A DNA stretch of 64,000 nucleotides from contig CANTUZ010000014.1 of the NCBI GenBank assembly GCA_947846985.1, positions 9,903,837 through 9,967,836 of the forward strand, in the 5' to 3' direction. The notes under the pieces are model-generated. The model had not been told where the DNA came from, ran no database searches, and saw only the letters and a program-made list of their open reading frames with translations. Of the stretch, positions 36,196-46,130 are shown piece after piece. Numbering within the stretch: the stretch's first letter is position 1; each line of letters begins with the position of its first letter. The position numbers were made by a program, and so were the translations under genes. The stretch comes from Fratercula arctica (Eukaryota; Chordata; Aves; Charadriiformes; Alcidae).

Positions 36196-37505
36196 AGCTC
36201 CCTCAGCACTCGGGGGTACATCCCATCAGGGCTTGTGGATTTGTGTGTGTCAGGTTTGCCTAAATGATCTCTAACATGATCCTCCTCAACCAAGAGAAAG
36301 TCTTCCTTTCTCTAGATGACTTCTCTTACCTCCAGGGTCTGGGGTTCCTGAGGGCCAGCCTTAGCAGTATAGACTGAAGCAAAGAAGGCATTCAGTAACT
36401 CCACCTTCTCTGCATCCTCCATCACCAGGGCACCCACCTCATTCAGCAGCAGGCCCACATTTTCCCTGGTCTTCCTTTTACTACTGATGTACTTGAAGAA
36501 GCCCTTCTTATTGTCCTTGACATCCCTTGCCAGCTTTAATTCCAAATGGACCTTAACCTTCTTCATTGCATCCCTGTATACTAACAATGTTCGTATATTT
36601 CTCCCAAGTGTCCAGTCCCTTTTTCCACATTCTGTAAACTTCCTTCTTCCATCTGCATTTTTCCAGAAGATCCTTGCTCATCCATGCAGGTTTCCTGCCT
36701 TCTTTGCCGTATTTCTTGCTGCTAGGGATGCACTGATCTTGAGCTTGGAGGAAGTGGTGCTTAAATACTAACCACTTCCTTCTAGAGCCTTAGCCCATGG
36801 GATTCCCCAAGGAGTTCTTTGAAGAGGCCAAAGTCAGCTCTCCTGAAACCCAGGGTTTTAATCCAAGTTTTTGCCCTGCTTCTTCCATGCAGGATCCTGA
36901 ACTCCACCATCTCATGGTCACTGCAGCCGAGGCTACTCCCAACCTTCACGTCCCCAGCCAGACCTTCTTTGTTTGTCAGCACAAGGTCCAGCAGCACACC
37001 TCTCCTCATTGGTTCCTCCACCACCTGTGACAAAAAGTTATCACCGGTGCTCTGCAGAAACCTCCTGGACTGTGTGTGCTGGGCTGTGTTGCCTTTCCAG
37101 CAAATGTCGGGGTAGTTGAAGTCCCCCATGAGAACCAGGGCCTGTGATCATGAGGCTATTTCCAGCTGTATGTAGAAGGCCTTGTTGACTTCCTCTTCTT
37201 GGTCTGGTAAACACCCAAAACAGTGTCTCCCATATTAGCCTGCCCCTTAATTCTTACCCATAAGCTCTCGCCTTGTTCTTCATCCACCCCAAGGCAGAGC
37301 CCAATACATTCCAGTTGTTCTCTCACATAGAGAGCAACTCCACCACCTCACCCTGCTGGCCTGTCTTTCCTAAAATGTACATAGCCATCCTTGACAGCAT
37401 TCCAGTCACGCGAGCTACCCCACCATGTCTCTGTAATTGCAGTGAGATCATGGCCCTGTGCGTACGCTAACGAGGATTGCACCCACAATGCAATTCTAGA
37501 GGCAG
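36196..37505 (-). mobile_element. Antisense CR1 ORF2, endonuclease to linker
   Basis: On the minus strand the endonuclease phrase MGDFNYPDICWKG (catalytic D and N of the APE fold, near 37129) is followed by GCSDHEMVEF, then the linker with GFFKYISSKRKTREN (near 36500). It abuts the plus-strand copy at 36195, giving a tail-to-tail pair. Stops and frameshifts break the frame between the two open pieces. Confidence 0.95.
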
Positions 37506-37518
37506 GTAGGTGGGTCAG

Positions 37519-38230
37519 TATCACAGAATCACAGAACGGTTTGGGTGGGAAGGGACCTTAAAGCCCACCCAGTGCCACCCCCTGCCCTGGGCAGGGACAC
37601 CTCCCCCCAGCCCAGGTTGCTCCAAGCCCCGTCCAACCTGGCCTTGAACCCCTCCAGGGATGGGGCAGCCACAGCTTCTCGGGGCAACCTGGGCCAGGGG
37701 CTCACCCCCCTCACAGCAAACAATTTCTGCCTCACATCTCATCTCAGTCTCCCCTCTTTCAGTGTAAAACCCTTCCCCCTCATCCCACGGCTCCCCTCCC
37801 TGCTCCAGAGTCCCTCCCCAGCTTTCCTGGAACCCCTTTAGGGCCTGGCAGGGGCTGGAAGGTCTCCCCAGAGCCTTCTCTTCTCCAGGCTGAACCCCCC
37901 CAGCTCTCTCAGCCTGTCCTCACAGCAGAGGGGCTCCAGCCCTCCCAGCATCTCCGGGGCCTCCTCTGGCCCCGCTCCAACAGGTCCATGTCCTTCTTGT
38001 GCTGAGGGCTCCAGAGCTGGACACGGTACTGCAGGTGGGGTCTCAACAGCGCAGAGCAGAGGGGCAGAATCACCTCCCTTACCCTGCTGGCCACGCGTCT
38101 TTTGATGCAGCCCAGGCTGCGGGGGGTTTCTGGGCTGCCAGCGCACATTGCTGGCTCATGTTGAGCTTGTCACCCACCAGCACCCCCAAATCCTTCTCTT
38201 CAAGGCTACTCTCAAGCCAATTATCATCAC
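37519..38230 (-). mobile_element. Antisense CR1 3' end
   Basis: The plus strand reads ATCACAGAATCACAGAACGG at the left end, the reverse complement of a CR1 tail, and carries the 3' UTR to about 38230, where the ORF2 C-terminal phrase [18 protein letters not shown] lies antisense. Confidence 0.95.
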
Positions 38231-38239
38231 CATGAGCCA

Positions 38240-39310
38240 AATATGGTTCAGATGTTGACAAACCCGACCCACAGGGTGGAGACCTTCACTTCTTTTATTT
38301 ATGCTAATCAACACCGTAACTTTAGTACATTCTGCATCCTACACGTTCCTCAGTTAGGGGCGCAATCCACTGTAACAGCAATTATACGGGAAGGCAATGA
38401 GAGCACCTTGCTCACGGAGTTTCGAAAGGTCATTTGAGATAACGCGATTCAGTTCAAAAGGGATTTACAGTCTTGGTGGCATCTAACTAATTTCACTTAT
38501 GACCCCACTGACGGTAAAGCCACAGCTTTTATTTTGACAATGTGCAATGCTTCGGAAGACACCGTGCACCCGTTCATTGCACCGGGATTAAATCACGGTG
38601 GAACCGTGCTCTATGTGTTAGAGCACAGATTATGGGCCCAACAAAATGGGAACAAATGGCCAACTACTGATGATTGTATGGGAACAACAGGGATTTATTT
38701 GTGAAAGTAATACCATAAAGGCCCAAGACACTGGTCGTGACACTGAACAAAATGTTTGTCATTTTGAAATACATCCTGATGAAAGCCCTCTGTACGTTGG
38801 AAATGGATGTGCTCGTACGAGAACCCTTTGTGATTCTGTATTTATAGACAGCACCACCCTAGAGACATACAATCACTCAAATATTTGTATTTGTAATTTT
38901 ACCAAAGTTATGGGATGCAACTTTAACTATTCAGCTCCTGTCACATCTCATTAATTGCTACAATCTAACGATAACATCGTTTCAAGATTTATTGCCTACC
39001 ACCATTGGAAAGAATCTCACACTGGTAAGAAAACTGTTGCAACATGGTGACCTGAGTCAATTCCTAAAATGAATTTGGAACAACAAAGAACCCTGATTAT
39101 CGTCCATCACAATGCAGAGAGGACACACCATGTCCTAGACAGAGTGAGGAAAGATGGAGAACATCACCTGCGGGAAACTCTTCTTGGACAGTCACCAACA
39201 GCAACTGGAATTCTGAATTTGGTGCTCCATCCAGTTGTAGTTTTGTTAGTTTTGACCTTATTACGTTCACTGCTTATAACCATTCTGTGTATCAAACTTT
39301 GGTGAAAGAA
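38240..39310 (+). pseudogene. Endogenous retrovirus envelope remnant
   Basis: Two open pieces separated by stops and shifts (about 38646-38954 and 39069-39305) have the character of a retroviral envelope: Asn-linked glycosylation sequons and paired cysteines in the first, and in the second a HHNAERTHH-type segment followed by a membrane-spanning run (about 39210-39300) with the short phrase SPTATGI, familiar from avian endogenous envelopes. The upstream part (38240-38640) also reads as envelope in places. It is much more AT-rich than the flanks. No intact gene remains and gag and pol are absent. I am confident that it is retroviral in type but not of the family. Confidence 0.6.
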
Positions 39311-40370
39311 GAAACAAATTATGTCAATCCAACATGTAAAACATATACAATCCACTGATTCTGTGGGTGAGATGGCATATAACTAGCGTCAGTTGTGATG
39401 CTTAAACCAAGCAACTTACCAAATAATACCCTTCCCACCGATCTGCAACACGCCACCCATTCATGACACAGAAGCGAGAGGTAACCGCACCGCCGCTCTA
39501 GGAGTTGGCAAAGCGGATTGACTGTAGTCTGTTGTGACTGAAAATTTTAGGATCCTGCACAACTTTGAGGTCACAGGAATTTAAGACTTACTAACACAGG
39601 ATTAAGCGGTATGATTTTTAACAATACTTCATCAATTATCAAGGTGATTTTAATAAAATTTGCTATGATCGACACAGCAATTTCGTTAAAGATTTGAAAA
39701 CGGCAGGGTTCACATGGGACTTACAACACTTTCCTCAATCAAATCACACACGTGCAGAGATAGAGGTTAACCTATACAATTAAGATGTTTCTCATTTTGC
39801 AAAAAGTAGTAAATTATTGGTATCAAATGATCTTTGAAACCTTGAGAAATCCTATAGTAGTGAATTACTCTCTTTTCCCTTGTCGGCATTTGTCAGCAGT
39901 CCGTCTCTGAAATCCTCATGAAATCTGCTCTTTGAAATCCTCGCAAAATCTACCCTGAGAGGCATCCCAGGGCAGGGGGAGATGCAGGGTCACAGCCTGC
40001 CGCAATCCCAGAGAGCTCAAAGGGTCTCACTTAGAATCGCTATTTATAGCATTCCAAGATGATTGACTTTGGTCAGAATTCTTCCATTTTTGGCTGCAAG
40101 TCTTGCCAGGTAATTCTGGTCCCTTCCAGACTGGGCTACGATCCAGGCAACAAGAGTTCCAGGTACGGTTAGGGAGCACCTCATCATCCTACCTCACTGT
40201 ACCTGTAACTAGGACAAGAAAGTACCCCATTGTCCCAACACACTGCGCTTGTAACCAAGACAAGAACAAAATGTTGGCTGCTCTTGACATCACAGCGTGG
40301 CCCATGGGGTCAGCACCACTACATAGTCATAGGTGCAGTGTGGCGGATGCACTCCAAAATATTACCAAGG
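39311..40370. other. Probable 3' continuation of the retroviral remnant, then unassigned DNA
   Basis: 39311-39900 keeps the AT-rich composition of the envelope segment and may be the rest of the provirus, but I see no clear polypurine tract or LTR. 39900-40370 holds nothing I recognise. Confidence 0.4.
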
Positions 40371-40374
40371 AGGA

Positions 40375-40855
40375 CCAACATGAGGACCACGAAAATGATT
40401 CTGAGGGCTGGGACACCTCTCCTATGAAGAAAGGCTAAGAGGGTTGAGGGTGTTCAGCCTGGAGAAGAAAAGGCTCCGAGGAGACCTTATTGTGGCCTTT
40501 CCATATGTAAAGGAGGCTTATAAAAAAGATGGAGAGAGACTTTTAACCAAGACCTGTAGTGATAGGACAAGAGGCAATGGTTTTAAACTGAAAGAGTTTA
40601 TACTAGATATATTATATATATTATATACTAGATATAAGGAAGAAACTTTTTATTCTGAGGGTGGTGGGACGCGGGAAGAGGTTTCCCAGAGAAGCTGTGG
40701 CTGCCCCATCCCTGGAGGGGTTCAAGGCCAGGTTGGTCGGGGCTTGGAGCAACCTGGGCTGGTGGGAGGTGTCCCTGCCCAGGGCAGGGTGTTTTGACTC
40801 AATGATCTTGGAAGATTCCTCCCAACCCAATCCATTCCATGACTCTATGGCTCTA
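40375..40855 (+). mobile_element. CR1 3' end
   Basis: The fragment runs from GAAAGGCTAAGAGGGTTGAG through GGTTTTAAACTGAAAGAG to ATTCCATGACTCTATGGCTC. It contains an inserted (TATAT)-type run at 40605-40625. The following stretch to 41495 has short frames only and nothing I can name. Confidence 0.92.
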
Positions 40856-41499
40856 AGTCCATGGATTGTGGTAAGTGCTTCTGAGGTCACTCCTGCCCCG
40901 GTACTTGGTGGGTCAGCAGCAGGCGAAGGGGATGGGCAGGTTCCTCTGAGACCTGACTGTCTTGTCTTCTTGTAGGAAAACCCTAAAATAGCTCCAATGT
41001 CCAGAGCGGAGCATGGGACCGTAGGTCACAGTCACAGCACTGCTCTGTGCCAACCGTGGCCACAGCAGCAGGAGCTGGCCATGCCCAGCACGGGGCAGCC
41101 CATGGCCACCTCCAAAGTGTCATCCCTGCGCGTCCCCACTACCAAATCCCTGATGATTATGCCCAATACAGGCACTTGCAGATTGGAGCCCCCATCCTGC
41201 CCCCCAAGACAAGTGTGTGCCCATTGCACACCGGAGCTCCCTCCCACCCCATCCACCCCAAAGGTCCTCGTATCCATTGCACACCGGAGCTCCTGTCCCT
41301 CCTCTCCCTTTGCCCTTCCCTGCTCGGGCAGTGGCTGTTGGGGCTGGTGTTCGGGGTGGGGCCAGGGATGGGGGTGACAGGAGAACCCTCACCCACCAGA
41401 GCAGCAACAGGGGCTGAGCTCTGCCCGGCTGGGTCCTCTCCGTGCTCGGCCCAACCTCACCCAGCAGCCTCCTCTTTTGGAGGCTAGGAGGCCTAGTTG

Positions 41500-41742
41500 C
41501 ACCAGGGGAGGTTTAGGCAGGATATTAGGAAAAATTTTTACACTGAAAGGGTTATCGAGCATTGGAACAGGCTGCCCAGGGAAGTGGTTGAGGCACCATC
41601 CCCGGAGGTATTTAAAAGACAGGTAGACATAGTGCTTAGAGATATGGTTTGGTGATGGTTTTTGTCAGAGTTAGGTTGATGGTTGGACTCAATGATCTGA
41701 AAGGTCCCTCCCAACCTGGGCAATGCTATGATTCTATGAAAT
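41500..41742 (+). mobile_element. CR1 3' tail
   Basis: A compact tail containing GGAGGTTTAGGCAGGATATT, GCCCAGGGAAGTGGTTGAGG and ATGATTCTATGAAATG, in plus orientation. It is a different CR1 subfamily from most others here, judging by the GGTTTGGTGATGG segment. Confidence 0.9.
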
Positions 41743-42123
41743 GCAAAGAGTAAAAAGAGTACATTTATTTTTGTTACCTTGCTGACCAGAGGATTCCCAA
41801 AGCAGCACCCAGGCAGAGGCACACGAGAAGGGATGCAGGCACCACAGAGCTAAATCCTTGCTAGAGGATCATTGAACGTGCTGGTTTCGCCTGTTTTTCA
41901 CGGATTTGCGGGGCAGGGATCTCAAGCATGTTTGATAGGGTGCCTCTAAGTCTATCACAGGCCTCAACACAGACGTTCTACCTGTCAAACACACAAAGCT
42001 AAACAACAAAACAACAATTGTTATGATAGATGTGGTTTTTGACACCCCAGTTGCAAGTCACTTGAGCACGTTTACAATCTTCCTCACCAGTCTTCCATTA
42101 TTTTCCCACCATAGCATCACCTG

Positions 42124-42384
42124 ATGGCAGGAGAGATGAATCCCCGGGACACCCTTTTGGAAGCGCTGGAGGATCTCACCGTGGGTAAGATGTTGAAGCT
42201 TAGATTGCGGCACTTGGATGATGAAGGCGCGCAGAGTCTGCCCAGAGGTTGGCTTGAGCAAACTGATGACACAGTTGAGCGCGTGCGCGAGCGCTGCGGA
42301 TCAGAGGTTGCAGTGGATGAAGGCAGCCGTCCATGTGCTGGAAGGGAGACACGGCAGCTCAGCTGAGGCAGAAGGAAGTGGAAG
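42124..42384 (+). pseudogene. Degenerate pyrin-domain (PYD/DAPIN) coding segment
   Basis: PYDs are six-helix death-fold domains that join inflammasome sensors to the adaptor ASC. From ATG 42124 the translation has the family pattern: LLEALEDLT (helix 1), then KLRLRHLDDEGA (helix 2 and loop), then SLPRGWLEQTDDTV (the conserved [IL]PRG and following helix). The domain usually spans about 90 residues. Here helix 2 is short by about two residues compared with LTxxxLKKFKxxL, and the homology changes frame at about 42313-42318: after GSEVAV the next good match, KAAVHVLEGRHG, lies in the +1 frame and stays open to a GT donor at 42385. That is consistent with a one-base indel, hence a pseudogene or a sequencing error. 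No CARD, NACHT or other partner domain was found within several kb. Which PYD gene it comes from is unclear. Confidence 0.55.
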
Positions 42385-42970
42385 GTGAGGAAGCAGGAGG
42401 TTACTGGCAGCTTTTCTTTCTTTTTCTCTGCCTGCTCCCTGGAAAAAGCGCAAAGCTCGCTCCTCCTCAAAGGGCTGCGAGCAGCTTTCGAGTCCCAGGG
42501 CAGGGGGAGAAGGAGAGGAGGCCAGTGCTCTCCTTGCTGAGGGGAAAGCTGCAGGGTCCCTCTCCTGCCAGTGCCACCCTTGCCCATTTCGGGGACTGCT
42601 GCCACGATTGCTCTGGGGCGCTACGCGCCCTCTTGATGAGGTGGGGTGGGTCGTGGCCCACAGCTCAGGCAATTTGTTCTGCTCTGGGAAGGAAGAATGT
42701 CTCCCTGTGGGACCTGGGGTTCCCCGGGAGGAGAGGGGGTTCCTTCCCAATGTTCAGAGGGTAAGTGCTGCCTTCACCCCTGTGTGGCAGAGGACACTGC
42801 AACATGGGATGGAACAGGAGCTCCTTGGGGAGTGTCTCGGGTGAACGGCTTGTGAGGAGATGCTGTGCCTGAACTCCCAGTTTATCTCAATAGCCATGAC
42901 TTTTGAAAAAGAGCAATAGGAGACCCCTAACCTTTGCGCTCTGCTGAGGTGGGAAGGCAACACGGTGGAT
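42385..42970. other. Intergenic, no recognised feature downstream of the PYD segment
   Basis: I looked specifically for a CARD exon (as in PYCARD) or a NACHT exon on both strands and found neither. The frames present are short and overlapping. Confidence 0.5.
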
Positions 42971-42974
42971 TGCG

Positions 42975-44220
42975 ACAGAATGGCTGAGGTTGAGAGGGAC
43001 CTGTGGAGGCCATCTGGCCCAACCCCCCTGCAAGGAGCAGGGACATCTTCAATTAGACCAGGTTGCTCAGAGCCCCATCCAACCTGGCCTGGAATGTTTC
43101 CAGGGATGGGGCATCTACTGCCTCTCTGGGCAACCTGTCCCCGTGATTCACCACCCTCATCGTAACAAATTTCTTCCTTATATCTAGTCTGTATCTTCCC
43201 TCTTTTAGTTTAAAGCCATTATCCTTTGTCCTATTGCAACAGGCCCTACTAAAAATCTGTCCCCATCTTTCTTATAAGCCCCCTTCAGGTACTGAAAGGC
43301 CACAATAAGGTCTCCCCGGAGCCTTCTCTTCTCCAGGCTGGAAAACCCCAACTCTCTCAGCCTGTCTTTGCAGGAGAGGTGCTCCAGCCCTCAGATCATC
43401 TTTGTGGCCTCCTCTGGCCCCGCTCCAACAGGTCCATGTCTTTCTTATGTTGGGGGAAGACGGGCAACATTTGCGTTCTTCCAGACACCAGGTATCTACC
43501 CTGACCGTCACGACCTTCCAGACATTATAGAGAGTGGCCTTGCAGTGACACCAGTCAGCTCCCACGGCCCTTGGGGCTGCATCCCACCAGGTCCGTGGAG
43601 TGTCCCGTTTGTTTAAACATTCCCCACCTTGGTTCTCTGCCCCAAGGATAAGCCTGCCTTGCCCTGGACTCTCCTGTTGCTCTCAGGGACCTGGAATTGC
43701 TGAAGGCCAGTCTTACCAGTGAAGACTGAGGTGAAGGCGGCATTCAGTACTTTGTCCTCCCGTTCAGCAGCAGGCCCACATCTTCTGTATTACTCATTCT
43801 GCTGGGGATCATAGAATCATAGGATCACTCAGGTTGGAAAATACCTTTAAGATCATCGAGTCCAACCATCAACCCAACACTGCCAAACCCACCACTACCC
43901 CACGTCCCTCAGCACCTCGTCCGCCCGCCTTTTAAATCCTTCCAGGGATGGCGACTCCACCGCTGCCCTGGGCAGCCTCTTCCAATGCTTGATAACCCTT
44001 TTGGTGGAGAAATTTTCCCCAATATCCATCCTAAACCTCCCCTGGCACAACTTGAGGCTGTTCCCCCTTGTCCTATTGCATCAGCATCTCTGTATTCTTC
44101 CCAAGCCACTTTCCCACGCCTCCACCTCCCGCATGCTCCCTCTTCACATTTAAGTTTTTCAGGGACCCTTGGTTCATCCACATAAGCCGCCAGCCACCTT
44201 TGCCTTTTTTCCTGCTCATC
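42975..44220 (-). mobile_element. Antisense CR1 pieces: 3' end, ORF2 linker piece and a second 3' tail
   Basis: 42975-43450 is an antisense tail and 3' UTR. 43450-43800 reads on the minus strand as parts of the ORF2 linker (the CAGCAGCAGGCCCACAT phrase corresponds to the LLLNE motif). 43808-44220 starts with ATAGAATCATAGGATCACTC and ends in ORF2 linker sequence. All are broken. Confidence 0.85.
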
Positions 44221-44269
44221 AGGATTGATGGTTGTTGAGCTTCGAGGAGGTAAAAAAAGGTTTCTTCTT

Positions 44270-44390
44270 ATGTTTGCAAAGTCCCGAAGTGCAAAGTCCA
44301 GCACCCGGGGAGGTGTGACCCCCTGCACCAGCACATGCTGGGGGCAGCCCCTTCGGAAAGCAGCACTAGACGGCTCCTGCGAGGCTGCAG
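44270..44390 (+). mobile_element. Short CR1 ORF2 fragment
   Basis: The plus strand carries AAGTGCAAAGTCCAGCACC and CCTGCACCAGCACATGCTGG, the CR1 sequence for the region just after the reverse transcriptase. It is opposite in orientation to the copies on its left. Confidence 0.65.
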
Positions 44391-45900
44391 GCTGGGACGG
44401 GGGAAGACGGGGCTGTGTCTCAGCTGGGGACTGCTCCTGGCACAGGGCTGCACCGCAGAGCGCGGCCCCTCCAGGGTCTCTGCCACCGCGGGGGGGTCAA
44501 CGCGGAGGAGCACATCCCTCCTGCACCACCTCTGCCACCCCCGTGTGTGTCACATCTGTCCCCGACAGCAGCAGTGGGAGCAGGGAAGGGGACAGGCAAG
44601 TGCCCTCCCTTGCGTGAGGGCTCTGATGGCCGGGGGGGGCGGTGGTGGGGACACGGGATGGGAAAGAGGGGCTCCAGGTGAGTACACCCCCCCAGCACAC
44701 GCAGCTGGGGGGACACAGACCCTCGCCCCCCAGGCACAGGGGCTGTGACCCACGGTCCCGCTCCAGGTGCCAGCGCAGAGCCCCTCACTCACCCTGTGAA
44801 GGGGAAACCCAAATTGGCCCAGCAATGGCACCTGGTGACCGAGGAGCGACCTGGCAGGGAGGGCAGGTGGGGGCTGAGCTGGCAGGAGCCGGGACAGAGC
44901 GAGCCCAGGCCGCAGGATGGACTCCTGAGGGGGCTGCACCGGGGGTGCTCATGGGATGGTGCTGGCCCCGGCGTGGGGAAGGAATCGGCTCCTGCCCCAC
45001 CGCAGCGAACCCCTGCAGAAGCCCTCATGGACGTGGGACTCTGCCCCACGCACGGCCCTCCCTCACAAACATGTGCTCAGTTCACCTCAAGGGGTGCAAG
45101 AAAAACTCCCGGCACCGGTCAACCCCCCGGCAGCTGGGTTTAGGGACACACACTGTTCCCACCCCACTGGCTGGAGGCCCAGTCCCCCACGGACCCTGGT
45201 CTGACTCCTGTTGTGGCCCCAAATCCATTCATGCCAGTCCCTCTCGGCAACAGCTGGCACTTAATCCCGGCAACAGACACACACCCCTGAACACACACCC
45301 CCCCCCGAACAGAGACACCCACACACACCCTGAACACACCCCGGACTTCCTCCTCCATGCTGGACTCTATGGTTTGGCATCCTGATGGGTTGCCACGGCA
45401 GCCCCTGGCCTTGCCAGCCCCTCAGTCAGTGCCACCGCCGTGCTGTGGCCTCCTGGCTGCCTCCCTTATTGCTTGTTGGTCGGGTCAGTGTCTCTGCGCT
45501 TTCCTGTTTACAACTTCCTCCTCCTCTTACCATCTCCTTTTGCACCAAAAGAGGCTCAGATGCCCTGAGAGGAGCAGACGCTCCCTCCTTGCCCATGCCC
45601 CCCCACGCTCCACCAGGGAGGACAAAGAGGAGAGCGACAGGAGGGTCTCTGCAGGGACCTCCCCTGCGCCGCAGGACAGGAGGTACAGCTAGAGACCACC
45701 CCCGGAGGAGCGCTGGACCCAAGACAAGCCCCCCCACAGCAGGAGCAGATGGACATCGGTGGCTCCCGGCACAGAAGGAAGGCTCCTTCCACTTGGGCAG
45801 AGCTGCAGGAACCTGGAAAGCGCAGCCCCTGGAGAGAGGTGAGGAGCAGCCAGGCCCATGGGGACACATGGGCTGAGCCGGAACAGGCCCACGGCATGGG
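44391..45900. other. Intergenic, GC-rich, no recognised feature
   Basis: Long overlapping frames reflect the GC content. None has a recognisable domain. A CACACC-rich patch lies at 45280-45335. Confidence 0.5.
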
Positions 45901-45904
45901 ACAG

Positions 45905-46130
45905 GCGGAGGGCGGCTGTGCTGCAGAAGCAGCTTAGCAGAAAAGGACCTGGGGGTCCCTGCGAGCGAGGGGCTGAACTGGATTCCTCAGTCCACCGGGG
46001 ATGGGCAAGAGCATCCTGTGCTTCAGGAGCCGCAGGGCCAGGGAAGGGCCTCTTCAGCCTCCCTGAGACCACACCTGGGCACTGTCCCTGCGACGGTCTC
46101 CGGAGTGAGGGCAGCGGGAGTCAGTGAAAG
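45905..46130 (+). mobile_element. Decayed CR1 fragment
   Basis: CTGCAGAAGCAGCTTAGCAG followed by AAGGACCTGGGGGTCC matches the CR1 stretch around the ORF2 C-terminus, with a weak match continuing to about 46090. Confidence 0.55.

Noticed and set aside
40960..41490. Exon-like start after a CTTCTTGTAG acceptor, with frames of 126-146 codons
   Set aside because: No partner exon or homologous protein found; frames overlap on both strands.
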